Source: Neisseria subflava (GTDB lineage: Bacteria > Pseudomonadota > Gammaproteobacteria > Burkholderiales > Neisseriaceae). Taken from it: DNA of 64,000 nucleotides. A program made the translations under genes and the position numbers. The DNA is taken from contig NZ_CP073117.1 of assembly GCF_024205745.1 (NCBI RefSeq), positions 124,001-188,000 on the forward strand. Direction: 5' to 3'. The notes below the pieces were generated by a model. That model saw only the letters and a list, made by a program, of their open reading frames with translations. It searched no databases and was not told the DNA's origin. Positions 48,228 through 57,751 of the stretch are shown here, piece after piece (within the stretch, counting starts at the first letter, position 1; each line of letters opens with the position of its first letter).

Positions 48228-48276
48228 GTAAAAATTGTCAGCAATTATAGCCGTTTTCCATTCATCTTGTCGGCAA

Positions 48277-48687
48277 CTAATTGAATAATAATATCAGCAG
48301 ACAAAATAGGAACAACAGCGTACAGCTCGATGTTGCAACCAATGCCGTACCCAACGGCGGCGCAATATGTTTTTCTTCGTTTTTGTTTCTCAGGCATATT
48401 TTTAATGCCAACATCCCCAACCACAGCGCCAGCAACCACCAACCCAGAAAGTTAAGCACCAACAAAGCAATAATCAACTCATTGGTATTTATAGTGCTTA
48501 CGTTCAAAAATATCCAATTGAGGCCGTTAACAGACATAATGACTGCAGATATTTGTATCACATATAAAAGCGTTCCGCCCAACAATACCCTGATATGCCA
48601 TTGTTTGGCCTTCAGCCACACTGAGACGACATTAAAAAGCCACCACAAAGCCATAAACGTCATTAAAGAGATTTCATAACGGTCCAT
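48277..48687 (-). CDS. Small hypothetical membrane protein
   Basis: 136 residues with four hydrophobic segments (MTFMALWWLFNVVSVWL, LLGGTLLYVIQISAVIM, ALLVLNFLGWWLLALWLGML, and a final LLFLFCLLILLF) and a short charged loop (RNKNEEKHI). No family recognised. It starts 4 bp after the glycosylase-like gene ends, so the two are cotranscribed. More AT-rich than the trp genes. Confidence 0.7.
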   Translation of the reverse strand: MDRYEISLMTFMALWWLFNVVSVWLKAKQWHIRVLLGGTLLYVIQISAVIMSVNGLNWIFLNVSTINTNELIIALLVLNFLGWWLLALWLGMLALKICLRNKNEEKHIAPPLGTALVATSSCTLLFLFCLLILLFN

Positions 48688-48691
48688 CGCC

Positions 48692-49318
48692 CTACTCCTG
48701 AAAAACAGTCAATCCAGCCATTTCAAAAAAAGCCCGATACGCCGCCGCTTTTTTCGCCAAACTCAAAGGATAGGCACGCGAAGTCGAAGGCAGGCGCGTC
48801 AGGGTTAAATCACGTCCAGCATAGTGAAACGGTACTGTTTCGCCGGTCTTCGGCATTTTCATGCCGCTGCCCTGAATCTCCAACAAAACTTCGGTTGCCT
48901 TGCCGCCGGTAGTGCAAAGATGGCGGCACTCGGGCATTTGCGCCAATACTGCTGCCAAATCGACGGTTTCTATCACTTTTAAAAACTTATCCGAAGCATT
49001 GCCATGTTCGCGTATTGCCTTCAACACGGTCGGACAGGATGCAATCCCCTTCTCACTTAAAAACGCTTTGATTTTATCGGCATCAAACGCCTTTTCGCCC
49101 TGCTTTTGAAAATGCGCCGCATCACCAAAAAACACCAGCCCGTACACACGCCACATATCGTTTTGAAAATTCGGATAATGAAACTGCATCGCGTGTTTTT
49201 CTTCTTTAGGCGGAAACGTCCCCATCATCATGACCGTTGCCTGCGGCGGCAACAAGGCTGCGAAAGGGTGGGATTCAACGATTGGCTCTTGCATATCTGT
49301 ATTCCGGTTGTTTTTCAT
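48692..49318 (-). CDS. Uracil-DNA glycosylase superfamily protein
   Basis: 208 residues. The N-terminal MMMGTFPPKEEKHAM...NDMWRVYG and C-terminal LTRLPSTSRAYPLSL motifs are those of a UDG-fold family (the second supplies the Ser/Arg loop). It probably removes uracil or a mismatched base from DNA, though activity on a specific lesion is not shown. A shorter start at 49294 (MQEPIVESH) is possible and has a GGAA upstream. Lies 12 bp after trpF. Confidence 0.8.
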   Translation of the reverse strand: MKNNRNTDMQEPIVESHPFAALLPPQATVMMMGTFPPKEEKHAMQFHYPNFQNDMWRVYGLVFFGDAAHFQKQGEKAFDADKIKAFLSEKGIASCPTVLKAIREHGNASDKFLKVIETVDLAAVLAQMPECRHLCTTGGKATEVLLEIQGSGMKMPKTGETVPFHYAGRDLTLTRLPSTSRAYPLSLAKKAAAYRAFFEMAGLTVFQE

Positions 49319-49330
49319 TCAAACAAATTT

Positions 49331-49951
49331 TCAGACGGCCTTTACTGCCTGAATAAACGCCGCCATTTTCTCCCTGCTCTTAATCCCGCCGGAGATTTCC
49401 ACACCGCCGGACACATCCACCGCTATTGCACCGCTGATTTTTACCGCTTCGGCAACGTTTTCCGCCGTCAATCCGCCGGCAAGTATCCACGGTTTGCCGA
49501 TATTGCCGTGTAACATGGTCCAGTCGAAACTTTGTCCCGTACCGCCGTATTCGGTCGGATGATAGGCATCAAACAGCAAGGCACGGGCATTCGGGAATTT
49601 GGCACAGGCCGTCTGAATATCGGCAGCGGACTGTACGCGCACAGCCTTCAAATACGGGCGGTCAAACCGACGGCAAAAATCATCGTCTTCATCGCCGTGA
49701 AACTGAATCACATCTATCGGCACTTGACGCAAAATCTCGCGGATGGTTTGCTCGTTTTCATTCACAAACAAGGCCACCACCGATACAAACGGCGGCAGGT
49801 TTTTCACAACTGCCTGCGCCTGCTCAATATTCACAGCCCGTTTACTCTTGGCGTAAAACACCAGCCCGATGGCATCCGCGCCCAATTCAGCCGCAGCCAG
49901 CGCGTCTTCAGGTCGGGTAATACCGCAAATTTTGGTACGTATGGTGTTCAT
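49331..49951 (-). CDS. trpF: Phosphoribosylanthranilate isomerase
   Basis: 206 residues of TIM-barrel type: [20 protein letters not shown] at the N-terminus (catalytic cysteine in KICGI), VQFHGDE-like [14 protein letters not shown], and [16 protein letters not shown] for phosphate binding. It isomerises PRA in tryptophan synthesis. First gene of a group running through a glycosylase-like gene and a membrane protein towards trpB. Confidence 0.96.
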   Translation of the reverse strand: MNTIRTKICGITRPEDALAAAELGADAIGLVFYAKSKRAVNIEQAQAVVKNLPPFVSVVALFVNENEQTIREILRQVPIDVIQFHGDEDDDFCRRFDRPYLKAVRVQSAADIQTACAKFPNARALLFDAYHPTEYGGTGQSFDWTMLHGNIGKPWILAGGLTAENVAEAVKISGAIAVDVSGGVEISGGIKSREKMAAFIQAVKAV

Positions 49952-49992
49952 GGGGATTGCCTTTTTAAACAGATGGGTCGGATATTATATAA

Positions 49993-50040
49993 GTTTAAGG
50001 CCGTCTGAACATGAAATATCAGGTTCAGACGGCCTTAAAC
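49993..50040. terminator. DUS-pair terminator, long perfect stem
   Basis: GTTTAAGGCCGTCTGAAC (49993-50010) and GTTCAGACGGCCTTAAAC (50023-50040): 18-bp perfect arms after the RTX gene and upstream of trpF. Confidence 0.88.
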
Positions 50041-50053
50041 TTTAAAACAAACA

Positions 50054-53000
50054 TCAGCCGATAATATTGGCGACTGTCAGCTGCGCAGCATCTTCATTGT
50101 AGAAACGTGCAAACTCTGTGCTGCTTTCAGCTCCTGCGCCCCGATACGCCAAGGTTTTTTGGGCGCTGTTGAACACAAGATACGAACGATCGGGGCTGAA
50201 TGTATCCACATCGCGGACAAACAAATCCGCCCAGCTAACCTGGCTTTCTTTCTCATTGAGCAGCGGACGCATGGCGCTCAAATCCAACTTGTCTTTGACA
50301 GGATTGAAATCCAGCAAGTGATCCAGTTTACCCTCGCGGACATCCCATGCAGTAAATGCCACCGTATCTCTACCCTCGCCGGTAACAATGGTATCGCCAC
50401 CCAATCCGCCTGCCAGATAATCATTGCCATCGCTGCCTTTCAATACATCGTCAGCCGCGCTGCCATGCAAGGCCGCTACGCCTTTGCTGTCTCCACTGAT
50501 GCTGACCGACCAATCAAAGCCGTTTTTCCCTAAGTCGATTTCCTTGCCGTTTGCCGCATATGCCATCTTATCGCCCTGCTGGTGCGCCGTCATTTCCACG
50601 CCTTTGAGCGACAAGACGTTACCGGCCGCATCCTCAGTTTGAACCACCGCCAACATAGGTCGGTCATCCGTATAAATGGCAGAGGTACCGGTTGCATATG
50701 GTGTTTCTTGGGCATCATTGCTGCTAGTGCCAAATTTGCTTTCAATGCCGTCTGAAAAACCGTCTTGGTCAGAATCACTCAAATAAGGATTGTCGTAATG
50801 CTTGTCAATACGCTTACCTTGGGAGAAGTATTGTTCAAGTTTGGTATCTGACTCATAAAAGCTGGTCATATTGTGTTTGCCCCACACATCATCACTCTTG
50901 AAATCCAAAACCTTGGCATTCGGGTATCTGCCCAATCCTTTATGAACTTGGGACGCAGCCGCTCCAACAGCTGAACCTGCTGCAATGCCCCATGGCCCAA
51001 ACAAAAGCCCACCGATTAACGCACCAATACCCGCACCTGTTTTACCTGAAAAACCATCTCCAACCCATTCACCTTTGATTACATACGAATTGGTTTCATA
51101 CAGATGGCGTGCCTGGGTTGTATCGGAGTCGTCCGTGATACGTGTTTTCGCCATTTTATCGGCCATATCCCGTGCTTGTTTTAAGGCATCAGGAGAATTG
51201 CTGTCCACATTCAAAACAGCCGGATTAAACAGACTGCTGCGTTTAAAATCGCTTGCCCAATCATAACGCTGCTGCATGGTATGTGCGGCAAAATATTCTG
51301 CAAGATAGCCGCCCAACGAATGTCCGGTCGAATACACATTTTTGGCATGAAGCGTATCAATGTAGCGGGCAATGTCATTCAGATATTTGGTTTGAGCCGG
51401 CAAATTACCGGTCATAATGTTCAAATCGGCCAAAACATCTTTAATGCTGGTCGCCTGTGTGCCTCTAAACGCCACCACTACATTGTCCCAACCGCCTTTC
51501 TTGTTCGCATTGCCGAAAATCGCATAATCCAAACCGCTTCCCAAACTATCGGCCCTAAGCAATTGCCATTTCCCAACCAGCTCAGATACATTGGCCTGAT
51601 TGCTAAAATATTTGTCGTTAATATTCTTAGCAAGAGAAGCATATTGCGAATTCCACCAATAATTGCCTTTAAATACAGTATGCAAAGCAGAAGGAGATTC
51701 ATAAGCCAATGAAGAGAACATCCGCAAATCACGCTCGGAAACATTCCACTCCTGCGGATTACGGTCAATGGCATCAACCAAACCGTCACCATCACTGTCT
51801 TTGGTAAAGATAGAATGTTGCGCCTGTTTATAACTGGGTCGGACAATATCATTGGCTCTTTTTTGAGTGGCAATATTTTCCCAATACTGCAAAGAGGCCG
51901 TCTGAAGATGCTGCCCTTGTACGGCGGCATGTGTGACGGCATGACCATCTTTATAAAGCACACGCATGATTACGCTGTCTTGGCTGGGATCATGCTCGGG
52001 ATATTTGAAGATTTCAGCAACATCCATTTCCTTATCCGTGAATTTATACTTGGATACAGATGAATAGGTCTTGTGTTGCTCTCTAAGGGTCAACGTTTCG
52101 CCTGTTTCGTGAATCGTAAATACCCAATCTTTGAGGGCCGGATTACTGGCGCTTGGACGAGTAGTAAGACTGACATCCTTCGTACTCAAACCTTCAAAAT
52201 GAATGCTGTTATGGCCCAGATTGTCTGAAATGACATCATGGCCGCTGCCACGGCGGAATACATAAGTATCGTCTCCGCTACCGCCTTCAAGCGTGTCATC
52301 TCCTTCGCCACCGTCTAAATAATCATTACCGGTATCGCCGCGTAAAATATCGTTGCCGGTACCGCCGTAAAGTTTGTCGTCGCCGTCACCTGCCAACAAC
52401 AAGTCATAGCCTGCCTCTCCGCGAAGCACATCATTGCCGCGGCCTCCGATCAAACGGTTATTGCCGATGTTGCCGATTAAGACGTTGTCGGAATGGTTGC
52501 CGAAACCGAAATAATTGCCGCTGCCGGTCAAGGTCAAGTTTTCGACATGAGTCGGCAAACGGTAAGTCATACCTGTGTAGACCGTATCAATGCCGCCATT
52601 GGCTTCTTCGATAACGACATCGTTTTGACTGTCTACATAATATGTATCGTTGCCATTACCGCCGCGCATTACGTCTGCACCGATTCCGCCGTCTAAAACA
52701 TCGTCGCCTTCGTTTCCTTCCAAATAATCGTTGCCATGATCGCCACGCAAAATATCGTTGCCGTCGCCACCATAAAGTTTGTCGTCATCATCGCCTGCCA
52801 ACAGCAAGTCATTACCCGCCCCTCCGTAAAGCACATCCTTGCCACGGCCGGCGCTCAAACGGTTGTTGCCGCTGTTGCCGATAAGGACGTTGTCGGAATT
52901 GTTGCCGAAACCAAAAATATTATCGTGGCCGGTCATCGTCAGGTTTTCAACATAATTCGGCAACGTATAAGTCGTATGGGTATAAACCGTATCCGTACCC

Positions 53001-53173
53001 TCGCCGTACCTTTCAACGATTTGGTCATTCCTGTTGTTCACAATAAAGGTATCGTTTCCTAAACCGCCGTAAAAAATATTGTGTCCCAAGCTGCCATACA
53101 GCACATCATCACGACGCGTGCCGATAATCACTATAGACTCTTCGTTATTAGGTTGGTTTTGAGTTTCAGTCAT
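50054..53173 (-). CDS. RTX exoprotein with lipase-like alpha/beta-hydrolase domain
   Basis: 1039 residues, no N-terminal signal peptide. Residues 20-326 hold RTX calcium-binding nonapeptides (GGxGxDxLx), including a duplicated unit of about 125 residues (39-163 and 174-298) with a linker containing LPxxVENLTxTG. A lipase-like hydrolase domain follows, with the nucleophile elbow STGHSLGGYLAEY (Ser619). Two DxDxDG-type calcium sites occur at 459-471 (DSDGDGLVDAIDR) and 800-812. A glycine-zipper segment (GAGIGALIGGLLFGPWGIAAG) lies at 713-733. A short RTX block (903-940) precedes a C-terminus fit for type I secretion. No secretion genes are adjacent. Likely a secreted lipase or esterase. Confidence 0.88.
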   Translation of the reverse strand: MTETQNQPNNEESIVIIGTRRDDVLYGSLGHNIFYGGLGNDTFIVNNRNDQIVERYGEGTDTVYTHTTYTLPNYVENLTMTGHDNIFGFGNNSDNVLIGNSGNNRLSAGRGKDVLYGGAGNDLLLAGDDDDKLYGGDGNDILRGDHGNDYLEGNEGDDVLDGGIGADVMRGGNGNDTYYVDSQNDVVIEEANGGIDTVYTGMTYRLPTHVENLTLTGSGNYFGFGNHSDNVLIGNIGNNRLIGGRGNDVLRGEAGYDLLLAGDGDDKLYGGTGNDILRGDTGNDYLDGGEGDDTLEGGSGDDTYVFRRGSGHDVISDNLGHNSIHFEGLSTKDVSLTTRPSASNPALKDWVFTIHETGETLTLREQHKTYSSVSKYKFTDKEMDVAEIFKYPEHDPSQDSVIMRVLYKDGHAVTHAAVQGQHLQTASLQYWENIATQKRANDIVRPSYKQAQHSIFTKDSDGDGLVDAIDRNPQEWNVSERDLRMFSSLAYESPSALHTVFKGNYWWNSQYASLAKNINDKYFSNQANVSELVGKWQLLRADSLGSGLDYAIFGNANKKGGWDNVVVAFRGTQATSIKDVLADLNIMTGNLPAQTKYLNDIARYIDTLHAKNVYSTGHSLGGYLAEYFAAHTMQQRYDWASDFKRSSLFNPAVLNVDSNSPDALKQARDMADKMAKTRITDDSDTTQARHLYETNSYVIKGEWVGDGFSGKTGAGIGALIGGLLFGPWGIAAGSAVGAAASQVHKGLGRYPNAKVLDFKSDDVWGKHNMTSFYESDTKLEQYFSQGKRIDKHYDNPYLSDSDQDGFSDGIESKFGTSSNDAQETPYATGTSAIYTDDRPMLAVVQTEDAAGNVLSLKGVEMTAHQQGDKMAYAANGKEIDLGKNGFDWSVSISGDSKGVAALHGSAADDVLKGSDGNDYLAGGLGGDTIVTGEGRDTVAFTAWDVREGKLDHLLDFNPVKDKLDLSAMRPLLNEKESQVSWADLFVRDVDTFSPDRSYLVFNSAQKTLAYRGAGAESSTEFARFYNEDAAQLTVANIIG

Positions 53174-53489
53174 TTCTTTTCCCTTTGTTAAATTTAATTT
53201 GAATGTGCAATAATGCGTTTAGATTATATAAGCAAGCTAAAAACAAGTGTATTTATTCAGCCAAACAGATTCAAAATGCTTATCAAATTAACAACAGTTA
53301 TAAAATGACTTCGTGATTATTACTCCGTTCTTATACTGCCTATTTTTTCATCACAATTAATTTATTCTTTATTATCAAATATCAAACCAAACTATCCACA
53401 ATTGGATTCACACAAAATTTGGATAATGCCCGTCAATGAAAAATATCAAGGCCGTCTGAAAAAGTCTTTCAGACGGCCTTTTATCCTTC
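53174..53489. other. Intergenic region upstream of the RTX gene
   Basis: AT-rich and without a gene. On the minus strand a TATAAT box at 53229-53224 and AAGGGAAA before the ATG suggest the RTX promoter and ribosome site; no good -35 box is found. The right part holds the comEC terminator. Confidence 0.6.
53449..53482. terminator. DUS-pair terminator of comEC
   Basis: AAGGCCGTCTGAAA (53449-53462) and TTTCAGACGGCCTTTT (53467-53482). Confidence 0.85.
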
Positions 53490-55715
53490 TTACTCAAACG
53501 GTTTCTTCTGCCAATAAAACTTGTCCTTTTTCAGACGGCCTCGGAACACATCATCTTGCCCCAAAACAAACACCAATGCACCTGACAAATCCGTTCTCAA
53601 CAAAGTAATGCCGTGCGCGCGGACACGATTTTGTACGGCAACGGTCGGATGTTTGTAGGCATTGGCATAGCCGCTGGATGCTACGGCATATTGCGGCGAA
53701 ACCGTATGCAGAAAGCTGCCTGACGAAGCCGTGCTGCTGCCGTGATGTCCCAATACCAACACTTGGCTATACAGCGCATTGCCGTATTTCTCAATCAAAC
53801 CGGCCTCGCCCTTCACGCCCAAATCGCCGGTTATCAACAAGGCTTTGCCGTTTGCCACGACACGCAATACGCAGCTCTGGTCGTTATCTTCCTTGCCCGC
53901 ATTTTCAGACGGCCTGAGCAACTCGAAATCTACGCCGTCCCATTGCCATTTGTCTTCTTGGCAAAACTCTGCATTCGGATAAAACTCAGGTTGTCCGGCA
54001 AGCAATTTATCGGTACCGACAGCTGCGACACTGTGAAAACCGCCGTCATGGTCAATGTCATGGTGCGACAAAATCAGGCTGTCCAAACGGCGCACACCCA
54101 TCGCGTTCAAACTCGGCACAATACCTGTTTGCGCCACTTGCTCCGTTCCCGTATCAAACAAAAGATTGCGGTTACTCGTTTGTATCAACACCGATAAACC
54201 TTGCCCCGCATCCATCACGGTAACTCTTGCTACCCCCTCCTCCAACTTGGCAGGACGGTAAAACACAAAACCCAATAAAACCAAACATGCCCAAGGTTTC
54301 AAGCCCATTCCTTTAGGCAGCAATAACAGCAAAGCCGCCATCATCGCCAACACCAGCAAAGGCACGGGCGTCGCTGCAACGGCAAATTCAGGCGATACCG
54401 TAGCCAGCCATACCAAACCGCGTAAAGTATATTCCGCCAAAAATACCGCTACCAACTGGACAGGTTCAAACGGGAAAACCGAACCCAGCAAAGCCAACGG
54501 CGTCAACACCCAAGAAAACCAAGGAATAGCCAGTGCATTAACCAACGGACTGAGCAAAGGTAACGAAGCAAACAAATAGCCCAACAATACCACCGACAAT
54601 ACCGTTGCCGCCCATTGCCCCCGTACAGCCAAACGCCAGCCCGATTCTTTCAGACGGCCTGACGACGCCCAAATCAAAGCAGCAACCAAACCGAAAGACA
54701 ACCACGTTCCCACACCCAATACAGCCAACGGGTCCAACAACAAAACAACGGCCAAAGCCTGCCACCATGCCGTCCAACCCGAGCCACCACTGCCGCGCCA
54801 CCATGCCCACGCAAACGCAGCCAACATCAACACACTGCGTTGCGTCGGTACGGAAAAACCGGCCAAAAGCGCATAAAACAAAGCCCCGGCAACACCACTA
54901 GCCAATATCCACACACGCGGTTTTGCCGGAATCCACGGCGAATAACGAAAAATTCGCTTAATCAGCCAGGCAAACAATACCGCCACCATCGTCACATGCA
55001 AGCCCGAAATACTGACCAAGTGTGTCAGCCCCAAAGGCCGGAATGCCTGCCACAAAGGCGGCCGCAACGCCGATTGCTCACCAATACTCAAAGCACGCAT
55101 CAGCCCTATGCCGTCTGAAAACTCAGGATATTTGTCCGCCGTTCCCTGCCAACTTCGGCTTACCGCATCACGCATATTAGCCAAACCGAAACCGCCGCCT
55201 TGACGCACGAGTTTCCTGTCGCGCCCCAAAGTACCCATGCCGTCGATACCATTGGCCAAAGCCCATGTTTCACGGTTCAAACCGCGCACATTCACTTCAC
55301 CGATCACCGGCCTTACCCGCGCCGATACAGACCACCGACTGCCCACCGTCCAATCGCGCCGCTGATAATCCGACAACATCAAATCAAAAGTCTGCCCACG
55401 CTCATCCCAAGCCCTTGCCGCAAACTGCACGCGCCGACCATCATCACGCGGCATATCCGCCACTTCAACCGTCAAAACTTTAGCCACCACCTCCCCTACA
55501 GGCCATTGACTGGCCAACACCAACCCGGTCCGCCACACACCAAACGCCATGCCCACGCAAACAGCCAGCACCAACCAAGCCACAGCAAATCTTCGACACA
55601 ACGCAAGCGCGCCAATGATTACAGACAACCAAACCCACCATAGCGGCACAAACGGCAACGCAAACGAAAGCACTACCCCAACCACCCAAGCAGGCAATAC
55701 AAACCGCCACGCCAT
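53490..55715 (-). CDS. comEC: DNA uptake channel ComEC/Rec2 (ComA)
   Basis: 741 residues: N-terminal membrane helices with an extracytoplasmic domain, the competence core (LVSISGLHVTMVAVLFAWLI) and further helices, then a C-terminal metallo-beta-lactamase-like domain with LILSHHDIDHDGGFHSVAA and LVLGHHGSSTASSG. It moves single-stranded DNA across the inner membrane in transformation and is called ComA in gonococci. An AT-dialect DUS lies inside (55108-55119). Confidence 0.96.
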   Translation of the reverse strand: MAWRFVLPAWVVGVVLSFALPFVPLWWVWLSVIIGALALCRRFAVAWLVLAVCVGMAFGVWRTGLVLASQWPVGEVVAKVLTVEVADMPRDDGRRVQFAARAWDERGQTFDLMLSDYQRRDWTVGSRWSVSARVRPVIGEVNVRGLNRETWALANGIDGMGTLGRDRKLVRQGGGFGLANMRDAVSRSWQGTADKYPEFSDGIGLMRALSIGEQSALRPPLWQAFRPLGLTHLVSISGLHVTMVAVLFAWLIKRIFRYSPWIPAKPRVWILASGVAGALFYALLAGFSVPTQRSVLMLAAFAWAWWRGSGGSGWTAWWQALAVVLLLDPLAVLGVGTWLSFGLVAALIWASSGRLKESGWRLAVRGQWAATVLSVVLLGYLFASLPLLSPLVNALAIPWFSWVLTPLALLGSVFPFEPVQLVAVFLAEYTLRGLVWLATVSPEFAVAATPVPLLVLAMMAALLLLLPKGMGLKPWACLVLLGFVFYRPAKLEEGVARVTVMDAGQGLSVLIQTSNRNLLFDTGTEQVAQTGIVPSLNAMGVRRLDSLILSHHDIDHDGGFHSVAAVGTDKLLAGQPEFYPNAEFCQEDKWQWDGVDFELLRPSENAGKEDNDQSCVLRVVANGKALLITGDLGVKGEAGLIEKYGNALYSQVLVLGHHGSSTASSGSFLHTVSPQYAVASSGYANAYKHPTVAVQNRVRAHGITLLRTDLSGALVFVLGQDDVFRGRLKKDKFYWQKKPFE

Positions 55716-55842
55716 GAACGTTTCCCTTAAATTATGATTATTGGATATATAATAATAAATGCTTTTAGTAGATTATGACAAATGCCGACCTACATTAGCA
55801 GATAAAAAGAGCGGTTCAAATCATTTCAAAACCGATAGACGC

Positions 55843-55877
55843 AAAAAAGCGCAATCCGAAACAGATTGCGCTTTTTT
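55843..55877 (-). terminator. Terminator of the tRNA-Arg/tRNA-Glu unit
   Basis: Perfect 14-bp stem AAAAAAGCGCAATC / GATTGCGCTTTTTT around a 7-nt loop, 7 bp beyond tRNA-Glu. Confidence 0.9.
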
Positions 55878-55883
55878 ATAAAC

Positions 55884-55958
55884 TGGCACGCCCACGGGGA
55901 ATCGAACCCCGGTTACCGCCGTGAAAGGGCGATGTCCTAACCGCTAGACGATGGGCGC
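55884..55958 (-). tRNA. tRNA-Glu (UUC anticodon)
   Basis: 75 nt with encoded CCA. Acceptor GCGCCCA/TGGGCGT (first pair G-T), anticodon loop CTTTCAC with anticodon TTC, T-arm CGGGGTTCGATTCCCCG. Follows tRNA-Arg in the same transcript. Confidence 0.97.
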
Positions 55959-55970
55959 GGATAAATCTCG

Positions 55971-56047
55971 TGGCGCACCCGGAGCGATTCGAACGCCCGA
56001 CCCTCTGGTTCGTAGCCAGATACTCTATCCAACTGAGCTACGGGTGC
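55971..56047 (-). tRNA. tRNA-Arg (ACG anticodon)
   Basis: 77 nt with encoded CCA. Acceptor GCACCCG/CGGGTGC, D-arm GCTCAGTTGGATAGAGT, anticodon loop CTACGAA with anticodon ACG (reads CGU/CGC/CGA after A-to-I editing), T-arm GGGCGTTCGAATCGCTC. First of a two-tRNA unit. Confidence 0.97.
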
Positions 56048-56162
56048 ATCAAGAAAGATTTGAATTATAAAGAGAGGGCTATTTACTGTCAAGCGTTTTA
56101 TTTGGAAAACTTGCAGACAGCGTGTAAAATGCGCATTTGCTATTGAATTTACAGAGAATAAA

Positions 56163-57554
56163 ATGTCAGATTTCGCACGCTGGCCGCTCTTATCCGAAGC
56201 ATTTTCCCGTTTGGGACGGCCTGTGGTCGTGGTGGATTTGGAGACGACCGGTGGAAATTTCTATCAAGACAGGATAACGGAAGTCGCCCTTGTTCGTTTT
56301 GAGCAAGGACGCGCCACACATTACGAGCAATTGGTCAATCCTTGCCGCAGCATTCCCGAATTTGTTGCCAGACTGACCGGAATTCATGATGAAACAGTGA
56401 AAAACGCGCCTGTCTTTGCCGATATTGCAGCCGATTTGTTGCCGCTGTTGCAAGGTGCTGTGGTTGTTGCCCACAACAGCCGCTTTGACTATACCTTCCT
56501 GCGTCACGAGTTTGCCCGTATCCATACTGACTTTGCCGCACCCTCACTCTGTACGGTTCAACTGTCTCGCCGCCTGTATCCTGAGTTTTACAAACACAGC
56601 CTCGACAGCATTATCGAACGCACCGGCATTCAGACGGCCAACCGCCACCGCGCTATGACCGATGTTGCCGCATTGTGTGATTATCTCGAATTAAGTCTGA
56701 CAGAAAAAAATCATCAACAATGGGACGAACACGTCCGTGTATTGATGAATCCGAAAATGTTGCCCACTTGGCTGCCTGATTCGCTTGCCCAGCAACTCTA
56801 TGCCCTACCCGACAGTTACGGCGTATTGGTTTGGTTTGACCATTTCGGCAAAGCCCAAGCCATTGAAGCACACGAACGCGCATACAGTGAAACCGCCACC
56901 CTGCTGCACAGCAAAAAACTGCCGCCGCACATCAAAGCCGCAGCCTCTATCCGTTTTATTCCGGCAGTTGGACAGCTTCACACATTATGGCTCAAAGCCC
57001 AGACCATGCAGGAATACCAACTGATGCCGTCTGAAAAGCCCACATCGTTTTCCACCGTCCGCTTTATCGCTGACGAACACGGCAGCCTTCAAGCACGCAT
57101 CGTCTTGTTAAACAGCGGCACCAAAAATTGGCGTCCTTACGGTTTGTTTGCCCACAAAAAAGCAGCCAAACGTGCTTTGATGCAATGGTCGCAAGAACAC
57201 AGGCTCTGCCCAGATTCGCTCAATATTTTGCCGACCAGCTACGCAAAAGGCGAACCGTGCCCTGTCGAGGCTGTCGGGAAATGCAACGGCAACTGTCGCC
57301 AGCCAAACGGTATCAAACATCAAAACCAACGCATTACCGAGCTTGCCGCCCTACTCCCCGTAACCGATTGGGGCAAAGCGCACGAAATTGAAATTACCGA
57401 AACCGATCCCCTGACCGGAAACAGCATTACCCTGCTCTGCGCCGGCGGCGCGTTGGCATTGCCTGATGGAAGCTGGTATTTCGACAGCAACCTGCCTCTC
57501 GTGATTAAAAACAAATTCAGGCAAGACAAAGAAAATATCCGTTTGATTGCTTAA
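56163..57554 (+). CDS. DnaQ-type 3'-5' exonuclease fused to a Cho/UvrC-like region
   Basis: 463 residues. The N-terminal 190 residues are a DEDDh exonuclease: VVVDLETTGGNFYQDRITEV (ExoI, Asp and Glu), VAHNSRFDYTFLRHEF (ExoII) and HRAMTDVAALCDYL (ExoIII). Residues about 215-300 resemble a GIY-YIG nuclease (PDSYGVLVWFDHFGKAQAIE), but the GIY and YIG residues are lost and the usual Glu in LLEAQ reads LKAQ, so that domain is probably inactive. The C-terminus (RPYGLFAHKKAAKRALMQW, CPVEAVGKCNGNCRQP) matches the Cho/UvrC cysteine region. Likely role: DNA repair or proofreading-type trimming. Confidence 0.85.
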   Translation: MSDFARWPLLSEAFSRLGRPVVVVDLETTGGNFYQDRITEVALVRFEQGRATHYEQLVNPCRSIPEFVARLTGIHDETVKNAPVFADIAADLLPLLQGAVVVAHNSRFDYTFLRHEFARIHTDFAAPSLCTVQLSRRLYPEFYKHSLDSIIERTGIQTANRHRAMTDVAALCDYLELSLTEKNHQQWDEHVRVLMNPKMLPTWLPDSLAQQLYALPDSYGVLVWFDHFGKAQAIEAHERAYSETATLLHSKKLPPHIKAAASIRFIPAVGQLHTLWLKAQTMQEYQLMPSEKPTSFSTVRFIADEHGSLQARIVLLNSGTKNWRPYGLFAHKKAAKRALMQWSQEHRLCPDSLNILPTSYAKGEPCPVEAVGKCNGNCRQPNGIKHQNQRITELAALLPVTDWGKAHEIEITETDPLTGNSITLLCAGGALALPDGSWYFDSNLPLVIKNKFRQDKENIRLIA

Positions 57555-57556
57555 AA

Positions 57557-57595
57557 CAAGGCCGTCTGAAAACCAAATTTTCAGACGGCCTATTG
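57557..57595. terminator. DUS-pair terminator of the exonuclease gene
   Basis: CAAGGCCGTCTGAAAA and TTTTCAGACGGCCTATTG around a short loop. Confidence 0.8.
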
Positions 57596-57751
57596 TGAAT
57601 AACTTTCCGCTTTATTCTCAAAACAAAAACTGCCTAAATTTTAATCAGAACTTATTTTCATAATAGCAATCAAATACTAAACCAATTTATACACAAGCTG
57701 TTCACACAATTTTCAATGAAAGCTGTGTATACCCAGCCCGACGAGTAAACC

